NCBI GenBank assembly: GCA_024691125.1
Contig: JAILNV010000016.1
Span: 1 to 64,000, forward strand
Origin: Lachnospiraceae bacterium
Lineage (GTDB): Bacteria > Bacillota > Clostridia > Lachnospirales > Lachnospiraceae
DNA: 64,000 nt
Direction of reading: 5' to 3'
This document shows positions 8,663 through 16,365 of the stretch, in pieces (within the stretch, counting starts at the first letter, position 1; the number at the start of each line of letters is the position of its first letter). The notes beneath the pieces are model-generated. The model made no database searches, was not told the DNA's origin, and saw nothing but the letters and a program-made list of their open reading frames with translations. Both the position numbers and the translations under genes were made by a program.

Positions 8663-10491
8663 TCGCCCCTTCCTCCTTCCATAACGCCGCAGCCGTAATG
8701 ATCGCATCTTAAGCATCGTCCGGCCTCTCTCATGGCTTCCTCACAGGTCATTGAAAGTTCCACATGCCCGAAATCCTCTTTTCTTTCGAAAGGATCTCTC
8801 TCCTCTATCTCAGCCCTTCCCGTCGCCACACAGGGGTTCGGATAAGCCGGCGGTATTATCGTATCGTCATTAACCTTATGATGATATCCCAGATACTCAT
8901 CTATATTGTATGCAGCCACCTGACCGGCAGCTATTGCATTTATCGCTGTTGAAGGACCGGTAACACAGTCACCTCCCGAGAAAACACCATCCATTCCGTC
9001 AACCATACAGGTTTCATCGGCAAGAACCCTGCCTCTGTTTACCGGAACACCCTCTCCCTCAAGCTCTGAAACATCACTGCGCTGTCCCACACCCAGGACA
9101 AGAAGATCGCACTTGAATCTGTATGGATAATTACTTGAATGCTCCGTTGTCATCATTCCGTACTGATCATATTCCGCGATTATCTCGGGCTGCAGCCAGA
9201 CTGCCTGCACCTCATTCGTTTCCTTATCTGCCTCTATATTCAGGAAGCTTAACAGGGTCCTGAACCTGATCCCTTCCTGCATTGCGCTCTCGATCTCGCT
9301 TTCAAGCGCAGTATAATCGTCTCTTTTTCTTGTGAATACGTGAATAGATTCGGCATGAAGTCGTACCGCGGTTCGCGCCGCATCCATGGCCACGTTTCCT
9401 CCGCCTATGAGCACCACCTTTTTACCGGTAAGATCGGGAGCATTTCCAAGTGCAACCTGCTGCAGGAAATCCGCAGCCGGTATTACATTCTTCGCATCTG
9501 CGTTTTCTATTGGCATCCTGTTCCCAAGCTGTGCTCCTATGCCGATATATACCGCATCATGATTTTCCCTTAATTCCTTAAGGGTTACGTCACGTCCTAT
9601 CTTGGTATTATAGCGAACCTTAATATCACCTGTACCAAGTATTGCTCTTATATCCTGATCCAGCCTCTCTTTGGGAAGACGGTATTCCGGGATACCATAT
9701 CTTAACATTCCGCCAAGCTTTTCATGCTCTTCGTATATGACTGCCTCATGTCCCATAAGAGACAGGAAATAGGCTGCCGTCATTCCGGAAGGGCCTCCGC
9801 CGACTATTGCAATACTCTTTCCCGTTTTAACATTTGCCTTTGGCGTTTCCACCGTATCGGCAGAAGCCTGATCAACGGCATACTTTTTAAGACCTCTTAT
9901 ATTCAGCGGAGCGTCCACCAGTGTTCTCCGGCACTTGCTCTCACAGGGGTGTTCGCAAACCATTGCGCATGCTGTCGGGAACGGATTTCTGTTTCGTATG
10001 ACCTTTACCGCTCCGGCATAATCCTCTTCCTTTATCATCGCTATATATCCCGGGACATCTACATGCGCAGGACAGAGAGTAACACAGGGAATGGTCTGGT
10101 TAACATTCTCAGCGCATCTGCGTTCGCTGATATGCGATTCATACTCATCCGCGAACTCACTCAGTGAATCCAGTATCAGATTGGCTCCTACCACACCCAC
10201 TGCACAGTCAGCGGTCTGGGCTATCATCTGACACTTCTTCTCCATCTTCTTAAGCGTTTCTTCTGTAGCATCCCCGTTTAATATGCTTTTGAGCATATAG
10301 TCCACTTCAGCAAGGCCGTCACGGCACGGAACACATTTCCCGCATGACTGGTTCATTGAAATCTGGAGAAGTGAACGATACAACGCCAGCGGACACATTC
10401 CAGGCGGATATGATGTCATTCTTGAACGGAACTTACGCAGAACAACGTCTATACGTTCGTTCATGTTTCCTCTCTTAGTCAGTTTCCTCAT
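8659..10491 (-). CDS. NAD(P)H/FAD oxidoreductase: NuoF-like Fe-S segment fused to GltD-like domain
   Basis: About 610 residues. Residues 40-105 match only the C-terminal Fe-S part of NuoF (SCGKCVPCRDG, Cys50, 53, 56 and Cys96); the FMN/NADH portion of NuoF is absent. The remainder resembles the glutamate synthase small subunit: cysteine clusters near residues 126-187 (CVTLCPAH, CAMVCEHPCESKC), a FAD site (AIVGGGPSG, 228-236), a second Rossmann NAD(P)H site (VLIGGGNVAMDAA) and a final FAD segment. It likely passes electrons between NAD(P)H and the formate dehydrogenase encoded directly after it (overlapping stop/start). The start could instead be the ATG at 10464, which has AGAGG close upstream. 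The protein is not a glutamate synthase; no GltB is present. Confidence 0.85.
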   Translation of the reverse strand: MRKLTKRGNMNERIDVVLRKFRSRMTSYPPGMCPLALYRSLLQISMNQSCGKCVPCRDGLAEVDYMLKSILNGDATEETLKKMEKKCQMIAQTADCAVGVVGANLILDSLSEFADEYESHISERRCAENVNQTIPCVTLCPAHVDVPGYIAMIKEEDYAGAVKVIRNRNPFPTACAMVCEHPCESKCRRTLVDAPLNIRGLKKYAVDQASADTVETPKANVKTGKSIAIVGGGPSGMTAAYFLSLMGHEAVIYEEHEKLGGMLRYGIPEYRLPKERLDQDIRAILGTGDIKVRYNTKIGRDVTLKELRENHDAVYIGIGAQLGNRMPIENADAKNVIPAADFLQQVALGNAPDLTGKKVVLIGGGNVAMDAARTAVRLHAESIHVFTRKRDDYTALESEIESAMQEGIRFRTLLSFLNIEADKETNEVQAVWLQPEIIAEYDQYGMMTTEHSSNYPYRFKCDLLVLGVGQRSDVSELEGEGVPVNRGRVLADETCMVDGMDGVFSGGDCVTGPSTAINAIAAGQVAAYNIDEYLGYHHKVNDDTIIPPAYPNPCVATGRAEIEERDPFERKEDFGHVELSMTCEEAMREAGRCLRCDHYGCGVMEGGRGE

Positions 10492-10578
10492 AGCATGTTC
10501 TTCCTTTCTCTGTCAGGATGTTTGCAACTGTTCATATCAGAAGCTGTTTTAAATGTGAACCGTCAGGACTTCACGTAC

Positions 10579-11652
10579 TCACAGCTCCTGTTCAATAAAT
10601 TTCTCGAATTCATCCGGCGGGACCGGTCTGCTGAAATAGAAGCCCTGTATTCCGTATTTCGGCTGATAATACACGATAAGATCCCTGTTGGCTATGGCTT
10701 CATCGATCTCGTTGATCAGCTCCTCATGATATACCATACGGTCATGCTGCTCTTTGGAATACACCGACATTGATCTGGTATAATCGCCTCTGATCGTGTC
10801 ACAGGCTGTTTTGGAATGATCAAACCAAAGCTCAGGCTCCAATTCCTTGTCAACATTGGGATAGACTCCCATCCTGACTCTGATCCTTGCCTTCTCCGCC
10901 AGAGCAGGCAGGCTCTCCTGTATCTTGTCCATTATACTGTCATAGCTGAACTGATGCTGGCAATAAACATAGAAGGTATCTGCATCGCTCCTGCACCCTA
11001 TGCCCGCTATCCTTCCGAATATGTCCATCAGTACACCCGCCAGATTAATAAGAACCTCATCTCCGGTCTTTCGTCCGTACATCTCATTGATCAGATGGAA
11101 ATGATCTATGTTGAAGGCAACTGCATCCATCAGGGTTTCCCTGTTATATTCCTCGATCTGCCTTATGTATTCATAGAAGAACTCCCGTGAATACAGTCCC
11201 GTCAGATGATCCTTCTCTGCGGAGCTGATTATAGTCTTATCCTCGGACAGCTCGATGATCCTTTCGCACCTTGCCAGTATTACCTCCGGCATATCATAAG
11301 GCTTGGTGATAAAATCAGCCGCTCCAAGATTAATGCTCTTTACCTCGGCATCTGCTTCGGATGTCATAACTATAACAGGCAAAGATCTCAGATCATTATC
11401 CGCTCTGAGTCTGCTTATGAACTCAAACCCGTCCATCCGCGGCATCAGAAGGTCTAGCAGGACAAGAGAAAACGAAGGTTTTTCATCCTTCAGCATATTA
11501 AATGCCTCCTGCCCGTCCTCGGCATAAGAGACTTCATATCTGTCCTTTAAAATATTCCCAAGGATCTCACGGTTAAAGCTTTCATCATCAGCAATAAGCA
11601 CACGCCGTTTCTTTCCGCTGGTTTTTCTGAAATGTTCCGTATCCACCTCCAT
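10579..11652 (-). CDS. Response regulator with degenerate GGDEF and internally deleted EAL domain
   Basis: A receiver domain at residues 15-130 (DDE acidic pair, LVLLDLLMPRMDG, KPYD lysine) is followed by a GGDEF-type domain. That domain keeps the DHLTGLYSREFF entry motif but has CRSDADTFYV instead of GGDEF, so cyclase activity is unlikely. The last 50 residues are two ends of an EAL domain joined in frame: LIVYYQPKY runs straight into GIQGFYFSRPVPPDEF, normally some 190 residues apart. The phosphodiesterase active site is therefore missing. It is the first gene of the formate dehydrogenase operon. The promoter places the transcription start exactly on the A of its ATG, suggesting a leaderless message. 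It may act as a phospho-signal adaptor. Confidence 0.88.
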   Translation of the reverse strand: MEVDTEHFRKTSGKKRRVLIADDESFNREILGNILKDRYEVSYAEDGQEAFNMLKDEKPSFSLVLLDLLMPRMDGFEFISRLRADNDLRSLPVIVMTSEADAEVKSINLGAADFITKPYDMPEVILARCERIIELSEDKTIISSAEKDHLTGLYSREFFYEYIRQIEEYNRETLMDAVAFNIDHFHLINEMYGRKTGDEVLINLAGVLMDIFGRIAGIGCRSDADTFYVYCQHQFSYDSIMDKIQESLPALAEKARIRVRMGVYPNVDKELEPELWFDHSKTACDTIRGDYTRSMSVYSKEQHDRMVYHEELINEIDEAIANRDLIVYYQPKYGIQGFYFSRPVPPDEFEKFIEQEL

Positions 11653-11658
11653 GTTTAC

Positions 11659-11688
11659 ATTATACTTTCAGTTAATATATCTTAGCAA
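11659..11688 (-). promoter_or_regulatory. Promoter of the REC/formate dehydrogenase operon
   Basis: TTGCTA (11683-11688), 18-base spacer, TATAAT (11659-11664). Canonical spacing puts +1 at 11652, which is the first base of the ATG of the downstream gene. Confidence 0.65.
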
Positions 11689-11731
11689 GAAATATATTGG
11701 ACTATAAGCTGTAGTGAACGAATATATTTCG

Positions 11732-12772
11732 TTACGCTTCTTCTCGCAGCAGGACTATCTTCTCCGGAGCCACGCTCACATACTGCGGGACCAGTTCACT
11801 TGAGTATGACATATCAAGATCTCTCTTAAGCTTCCACCACAATCCGTTCTCCATGGTCACATACCACTCAAACGGCAGCCTGCTTATCATTGCCTGTCCT
11901 GTCGGAATGACATTGATCCCCTTATCCCCCGGGATAAAATCATGCGCTCTTATCCCTGCATGTGTCACATCCTCAGATACCTTCTCATCTGTTACAAGCT
12001 CAAGTCCGTTCCAGTCAAGAGCTTTTATCCTGTGTTCCGACAGTTTCCTGATCCTGCTTATGTTTTTACAGCCTGTGAGCCTTGCGCATGCAGGCGTTTT
12101 GGGATAACTGAACAGTTCATCCGTTTTTCCGTGATCGATAACCCGGCCGTTTTCCATAAGCACGAGATAATTACACATCTGATATATCTCATCTCTGTCG
12201 TGGCTCACCAATATGACCGTTTTATCGTACATATCCAAGCGTTTTATAAGCTCAAGCCTCATTCCCTCCCTGAGAAATGTATCGAGCGCCGAGAAAGGTT
12301 CATCAAGCAAAAGCAGACCGGGATCGCATGAAAGCATTCTTGCAAGAGCGGTTCTCTGCTTCTGGCCTCCTGACAGCTCATGAGGATAATGTCCTCTCAT
12401 TTCCCATAAGCCAAACTGTTTTAAGATATTCTCCGTAAGCCCCGGACTGTCTTTACGCTTTGATCCCTTAAAGGCAGCTTTTATATTTTCTTCGACTGTC
12501 ATATTCGGGAAAAGAGCATATTCCTGAAACAGATACCCGATGCCTCTTTCCTGCGGTTTTATACAGACCTTCCTGCCCGAATCAAACAGGACCCTTTCAT
12601 TAAACACTATCCTGCCCGAATCAGGTTTCATCAGACCGGCTATCGATTTAAGTGTCAGGCTCTTTCCGCAGCCGGAAGCGCCCAGTATCCCTATTCTGTT
12701 ACTGTCGCTTTCAAAGGATATGTCCAGCAGGAAATCATCATATTTCTTTTTAATATCAAGACTTAATCCCAT
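11732..12772 (-). CDS. modC: Molybdate ABC transporter ATP-binding protein ModC
   Basis: A 346-residue ABC ATPase with Walker A (GASGCGKS, about residues 30-37), Q-loop, signature LSGGQKQR, Walker B LLLLDEP and the H-loop HD. The C-terminal 110 residues are a regulatory extension of the ModC/TOBE type (GIRAHDFIPG). It powers the ModA/ModB system. It is separated from modAB by the formate dehydrogenase operon and the radical SAM gene, and instead follows a BrkB-family gene by five bases. A sulfate-type ATPase cannot be strictly excluded, but no other partner permease exists in the window. Confidence 0.85.
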   Translation of the reverse strand: MGLSLDIKKKYDDFLLDISFESDSNRIGILGASGCGKSLTLKSIAGLMKPDSGRIVFNERVLFDSGRKVCIKPQERGIGYLFQEYALFPNMTVEENIKAAFKGSKRKDSPGLTENILKQFGLWEMRGHYPHELSGGQKQRTALARMLSCDPGLLLLDEPFSALDTFLREGMRLELIKRLDMYDKTVILVSHDRDEIYQMCNYLVLMENGRVIDHGKTDELFSYPKTPACARLTGCKNISRIRKLSEHRIKALDWNGLELVTDEKVSEDVTHAGIRAHDFIPGDKGINVIPTGQAMISRLPFEWYVTMENGLWWKLKRDLDMSYSSELVPQYVSVAPEKIVLLREEA

Positions 12773-12777
12773 TTTAC

Positions 12778-13680
12778 TTATTTGCCTTTTTCTGTCATGC
12801 TTTCATTCAGTCTCATGCTCTTTGCGGCTCTGCGTTCCCTTATATGATTTATTATCATTTTCGCAAAATGACTGTTTATTTCGGCACAGATAAACAGAAT
12901 ATACATACAGCAGTACATCCACAACATTGTGGCCACTGCCGTCGCCAAGGAACCATACATGGAAAACACCGTGAATATACCTACCAAAAACGAAAACAGT
13001 CTGGTAAAAGCCCACCAGCCCACCGAACACAGAGCTGCGCCCGGAATCTGATACCATATATCAAGCTTCTTATTGGGCAGCACGGTATACAGAAACAGAA
13101 AAAGAACAAACAGACATACCATTGTGATAAGGATACGGAAGTCAATAATTGCGGTAAGAACCCTGCTGACCGTTTCCGGAAGATGGGGGAGATGGGCACT
13201 TATTATCTCCAGTATCCTTTTCCCGAACACACCAAATATAAGCAGCAGGATCATAGCCACAACGATAAACAGTGTATAGATTGCCGCCCATAATCTCAGG
13301 ATGAAATAATTCCTCATCTCCTTCACATCGAGTATTTCGTTAAGTCCCTTCGTAATATACATGACCCCTCTTGCCGCAGACCATATCCCTATAACAAGAG
13401 CGATCCACAGCCTCGCGGAATTCTTTACATATGCCTCGGCGGTCACTGCCTGTATCAGTATATTGAACTCCTCCGGAAGCAGCAATGATAATCCGAGTAT
13501 ATCCTGCCCCGACATGGGTGTATACGGAACAAGGGAAAACAGCGCAACAAAAAAAGGAATTATCGAAATAAACAAATAAAAAGCCGTGCCAGCCGAATAA
13601 ACATCAAGATGATTGATCTTGATCTCATCAGCAAATACACGGGTTTTGTTGTAAATATTGTTCAGCTTTATCTTATGCAT
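12778..13680 (-). CDS. YihY/BrkB family membrane protein
   Basis: A 300-residue protein with about six membrane segments. It has the family's N-terminal layout (DVYSAGTAFYLFISIIPF near residue 30) and the WSAARGVMYITKGLN motif. The C-terminal tail is charged and cytoplasmic. Members were once called ribonuclease BN, but that function is not supported; envelope or transport roles are proposed. The gene starts a few bases after the 3' side of the probable 6S RNA, with AGGG as ribosome binding site, and ends five bases before modC. It may be co-transcribed with both. Confidence 0.85.
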   Translation of the reverse strand: MHKIKLNNIYNKTRVFADEIKINHLDVYSAGTAFYLFISIIPFFVALFSLVPYTPMSGQDILGLSLLLPEEFNILIQAVTAEAYVKNSARLWIALVIGIWSAARGVMYITKGLNEILDVKEMRNYFILRLWAAIYTLFIVVAMILLLIFGVFGKRILEIISAHLPHLPETVSRVLTAIIDFRILITMVCLFVLFLFLYTVLPNKKLDIWYQIPGAALCSVGWWAFTRLFSFLVGIFTVFSMYGSLATAVATMLWMYCCMYILFICAEINSHFAKMIINHIRERRAAKSMRLNESMTEKGK

Positions 13681-13688
13681 ATACCCTG

Positions 13689-13862
13689 CCCCGAAATGCC
13701 GGCTCTTGAATTTTGACTCCTAGCAATATGCCAGGTGGGTTACCGCAAACAGATTTCTGCCTTCCACCGATATTATGAGGCCTGACGTACGTCTGAAGAT
13801 ATAGGATTCCCTTTTAAAGTGATGTAGGTTCAAAATATCAAGAATTCCCGTACACTTCGGTT
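13689..13862 (-). ncRNA. ssrS: Probable 6S RNA
   Basis: A gene-free segment behind a strong promoter has a 6S-like plan. The ends pair (CCGAAGTG with CATTTCGG, then CTTGATATTTTGA with TCAAAATTCAAG) and enclose a large open region. Inside is another stem (TCCTA with TAGGA) and a distal hairpin (GGTGG with CCACC). The GAACCTACA and ACCCACCTGG stretches resemble what I recall of clostridial 6S sequences. The length, about 175 bases, fits. 6S RNA binds sigma-A RNA polymerase and dampens housekeeping transcription. Assignment is by structure and memory of motifs, not by alignment. Confidence 0.72.
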
Positions 13863-13868
13863 GTATAT

Positions 13869-13897
13869 ATTATATAGTATTTTGCATCTGTTTACAA
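13869..13897 (-). promoter_or_regulatory. Strong promoter of the probable 6S RNA
   Basis: TTGTAA (13892-13897), 17-base spacer, TATAAT (13869-13874); predicted start near 13862, matching the 5' end of the closing stem. Confidence 0.75.
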
Positions 13898-13939
13898 GAG
13901 TTTCCATTACATTTGACTAAAAAAATGACTCTTGCAGGA

Positions 13940-15163
13940 TCAGTAAATAATCTCTACCTCCTTACCTTCCCATGTGGTCAGCTTCACATGCTCCCCGTCA
14001 CTCTCCTCTATGTACTTAGGCAGCAGAGGGATCTTCCCAAGACCATGGGGCGCATTAAGGATATACTGGGGGATTGCAAGGCCCGAAGTATGTCCCCTTA
14101 AGTATTTCATGATCTTAAGACCTTCTTCAACGGTTATCTCGAAATGCTTTGTTCCCAGAACCTGCTTCGGATGGAAAATATAATAAGGTCGTACTCTTGC
14201 CTTAAGCAACCCCTCATTAAGCAGCTGGACTATATACTTATCATTGTTAATGCCTTTCAAAAATACCATCTGGTTTCCTATGGGTATTCCGGCATTTGCT
14301 ATTCTTTCACACGCCCTGACCGCATCCTCCGTAAGCTCACCCGGATGGTTGAACTGGGTATTTATAAAAAACGGGTGATATTTACTCAGCATATTACATA
14401 GCTCCGGTGTTATCCGCTGAGGCATGGTCACTGGAAGCCTGGTACCCAGCCTTATGATCTCAACATGAGGTATCGCCCTTACCTGCTTAATTATATTTTC
14501 GAGCATCTCGTCCGGAAGCATCAGCGGATCTCCGCCCGTTATAAGCACATCTCTTATCTCGCGGGTATTTTTTATATATTCAATAGCTGCTGCTATTTTT
14601 TCCTCTGATTCTATACGGTCACACTCACCTATCCTTCTGCGCCTCTGACAGTGCCGGCAGAACATCGCGCAGGAGCTTGTAACGTTTATTATAAGACGGT
14701 TTGGATATCTCCTCGTAATACACGGAGCCGGATTGGTATACTCTTCGCTCATCGGATCGAGCTCTCCGCTCTCGTCATTCTCGGCTGAACTGGGGAGCGC
14801 CATCATATTTATTGGATAACGCATGTCTTCATAATCCATCAGGGACAGATAGTAGGGTGTGGTAGCCCAACGGAACTTCTTTGATATTTCCTCGAACATT
14901 TTATACTGTTTATCCGACAGTTTAATGAACTTATTAAGAAGGGACACGGAGCTTATCCTGTGCCGCAGCTGCCAGTGCCAGTCGTTCCAGTCCTCCTCGG
15001 ATGCCTCGAAATAATTCATAAGCTCTTCCTTATGCTTCTTTGACAGCACATCCCTGCGCTCTGCCGTCTCCCTTAGGAAATCGTCTTTAAACGCAAGATA
15101 ATCCTCTATCTCTTCATACAGTTCATGCGCTCTTTCAAGCGAGATCTTCCTTTTCTCATCCAT
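13940..15163 (-). CDS. eam: Glutamate 2,3-aminomutase (radical SAM, PLP)
   Basis: This 407-residue member of the lysine 2,3-aminomutase family has the radical SAM cysteines Cys165, 169 and 172 (CAMFCRHC) and the PLP lysine Lys377 (GLGK). Two positions decide the substrate. Lysine aminomutase uses two aspartates to bind the substrate side-chain amine. Here they are Lys333 (in YYIFHPKQV) and Asn370 (in ILNAPHG), the pair reported for clostridial glutamate 2,3-aminomutase. It therefore most likely makes beta-glutamate, a compatible solute. It follows trpS by 20 bases. The downstream gap holds the 6S gene. Confidence 0.85.
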   Translation of the reverse strand: MDEKRKISLERAHELYEEIEDYLAFKDDFLRETAERRDVLSKKHKEELMNYFEASEEDWNDWHWQLRHRISSVSLLNKFIKLSDKQYKMFEEISKKFRWATTPYYLSLMDYEDMRYPINMMALPSSAENDESGELDPMSEEYTNPAPCITRRYPNRLIINVTSSCAMFCRHCQRRRRIGECDRIESEEKIAAAIEYIKNTREIRDVLITGGDPLMLPDEMLENIIKQVRAIPHVEIIRLGTRLPVTMPQRITPELCNMLSKYHPFFINTQFNHPGELTEDAVRACERIANAGIPIGNQMVFLKGINNDKYIVQLLNEGLLKARVRPYYIFHPKQVLGTKHFEITVEEGLKIMKYLRGHTSGLAIPQYILNAPHGLGKIPLLPKYIEESDGEHVKLTTWEGKEVEIIY

Positions 15164-15183
15164 AACACTTTACACCCACATTC

Positions 15184-16293
15184 TTACTCAGCCGGATTCT
15201 TAAGCATTTTTTCCCACTCGCCGGTTATTGAACGATCCTCGAAATAGTTGATCCTCATCGCTCTCTGTACTCTTGCAAGTGTGGCATCGGTCTTCTTTCT
15301 TGCCCTGTTTATCCCGTCAGCGAGGATATCATATACGTCACCTATATTTGCAGACCATTTCTCCCTGTTGACCCTTATGGGTGACAGAGTCTCTTCAAGC
15401 ACGGAAATAAGGAACTTCTTGCACACGCCGTCTCCGAGGCCGCCCCGCATATAATGCTCCTTCATCTCATCAAGATTGGCATAATCAGGAAGGTATTCCC
15501 TGAAATGATCATCCGTGCAGAGTGCATCAAGATAGGCAAAGACAACATTTCCCTCTATATGTCCGGGATCTTCTATCCTTAAATGCTGAGGGTCTGTAAA
15601 CATCTTTCCGTTAACCTGCTTCTTGACTGTCTTGGGAGTATCCGACAAATATATGCAGTTGCCAAGTGACTTACTCATCTTTGCCTTGCCGTCGACACCC
15701 GGAAGTCGTCTCTGTGTTTCGTTCTCGGGTATCATTGCCTTGGGAAGCACCAGTGTATCCCCATAGGTTTTATTGAACTTCTCTACTATTTCCCTGGTCT
15801 GTTCTATCATGGGAAGCTGATCCTCACCAACAGGTACCACGGTCGCATCAAAGGCCGTTATATCAGCCGCCTGTGATATCGGATAGCAGAAGAAACCGAC
15901 AGGAAGCCCTTCATCGGCAAAGCCTCTCATCTGTATCTCCGACTTCACGGTGGGATTTCGCGATACACGTGCGGTCGTAACAAGATTCATATAATAAAAT
16001 GTAAGAGAATGAAGCGCCGGAAGCGCCGACTGGACACAGATCGTTACCTTATCGGGATCCAGCCCTACCGACAGATAATCGAGCACAACATTGATTATGT
16101 TATCCCTTATCTTGCCCGGGTTATCCGCATTATCCGTAAGCGCCTGGTCATCCGCTATAAGGATGTTTATATCATCATATTCGCCGCTGTTCTGCAGCTC
16201 CACACGTCTCTTAAGCGACCCCACATAATGTCCCAGATGCAGACGCCCTGTCGGTCTGTCTCCCGTAAGTATTATTTTCCTGTTTCCTTCCAT
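15184..16293 (-). CDS. trpS: Tryptophan--tRNA ligase
   Basis: A 369-residue class I aminoacyl-tRNA synthetase. The HIGH-type motif is GRLHLGHYVG near residue 20 and the KMSKS motif is KMSKSLGN near 203, separated by the TrpRS substrate segment (GEDQLPMIEQTREI). It charges tRNA-Trp. The upstream gap is only 72 bases and shows no T-box, so regulation by uncharged tRNA is not visible. It is slightly longer than the common form of about 335 residues, with the extra length near the C-terminus. Confidence 0.95.
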   Translation of the reverse strand: MEGNRKIILTGDRPTGRLHLGHYVGSLKRRVELQNSGEYDDINILIADDQALTDNADNPGKIRDNIINVVLDYLSVGLDPDKVTICVQSALPALHSLTFYYMNLVTTARVSRNPTVKSEIQMRGFADEGLPVGFFCYPISQAADITAFDATVVPVGEDQLPMIEQTREIVEKFNKTYGDTLVLPKAMIPENETQRRLPGVDGKAKMSKSLGNCIYLSDTPKTVKKQVNGKMFTDPQHLRIEDPGHIEGNVVFAYLDALCTDDHFREYLPDYANLDEMKEHYMRGGLGDGVCKKFLISVLEETLSPIRVNREKWSANIGDVYDILADGINRARKKTDATLARVQRAMRINYFEDRSITGEWEKMLKNPAE

Positions 16294-16365
16294 TTATCTG
16301 TCCTCCCTTGAATTTGTCATAAGGTGAAATATCTCTTAATTCTGTCTTTTCACAATCCGGCATCC

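Noticed and set aside
13940..15163. Annotation as lysine 2,3-aminomutase
   Set aside because: The two substrate-binding aspartates are replaced by Lys333 and Asn370, matching glutamate 2,3-aminomutase.
15164..16365. T-box leader upstream of trpS
   Set aside because: Only 72 bases separate trpS from the previous gene, and no T-box sequence is visible; the same holds for tyrS.
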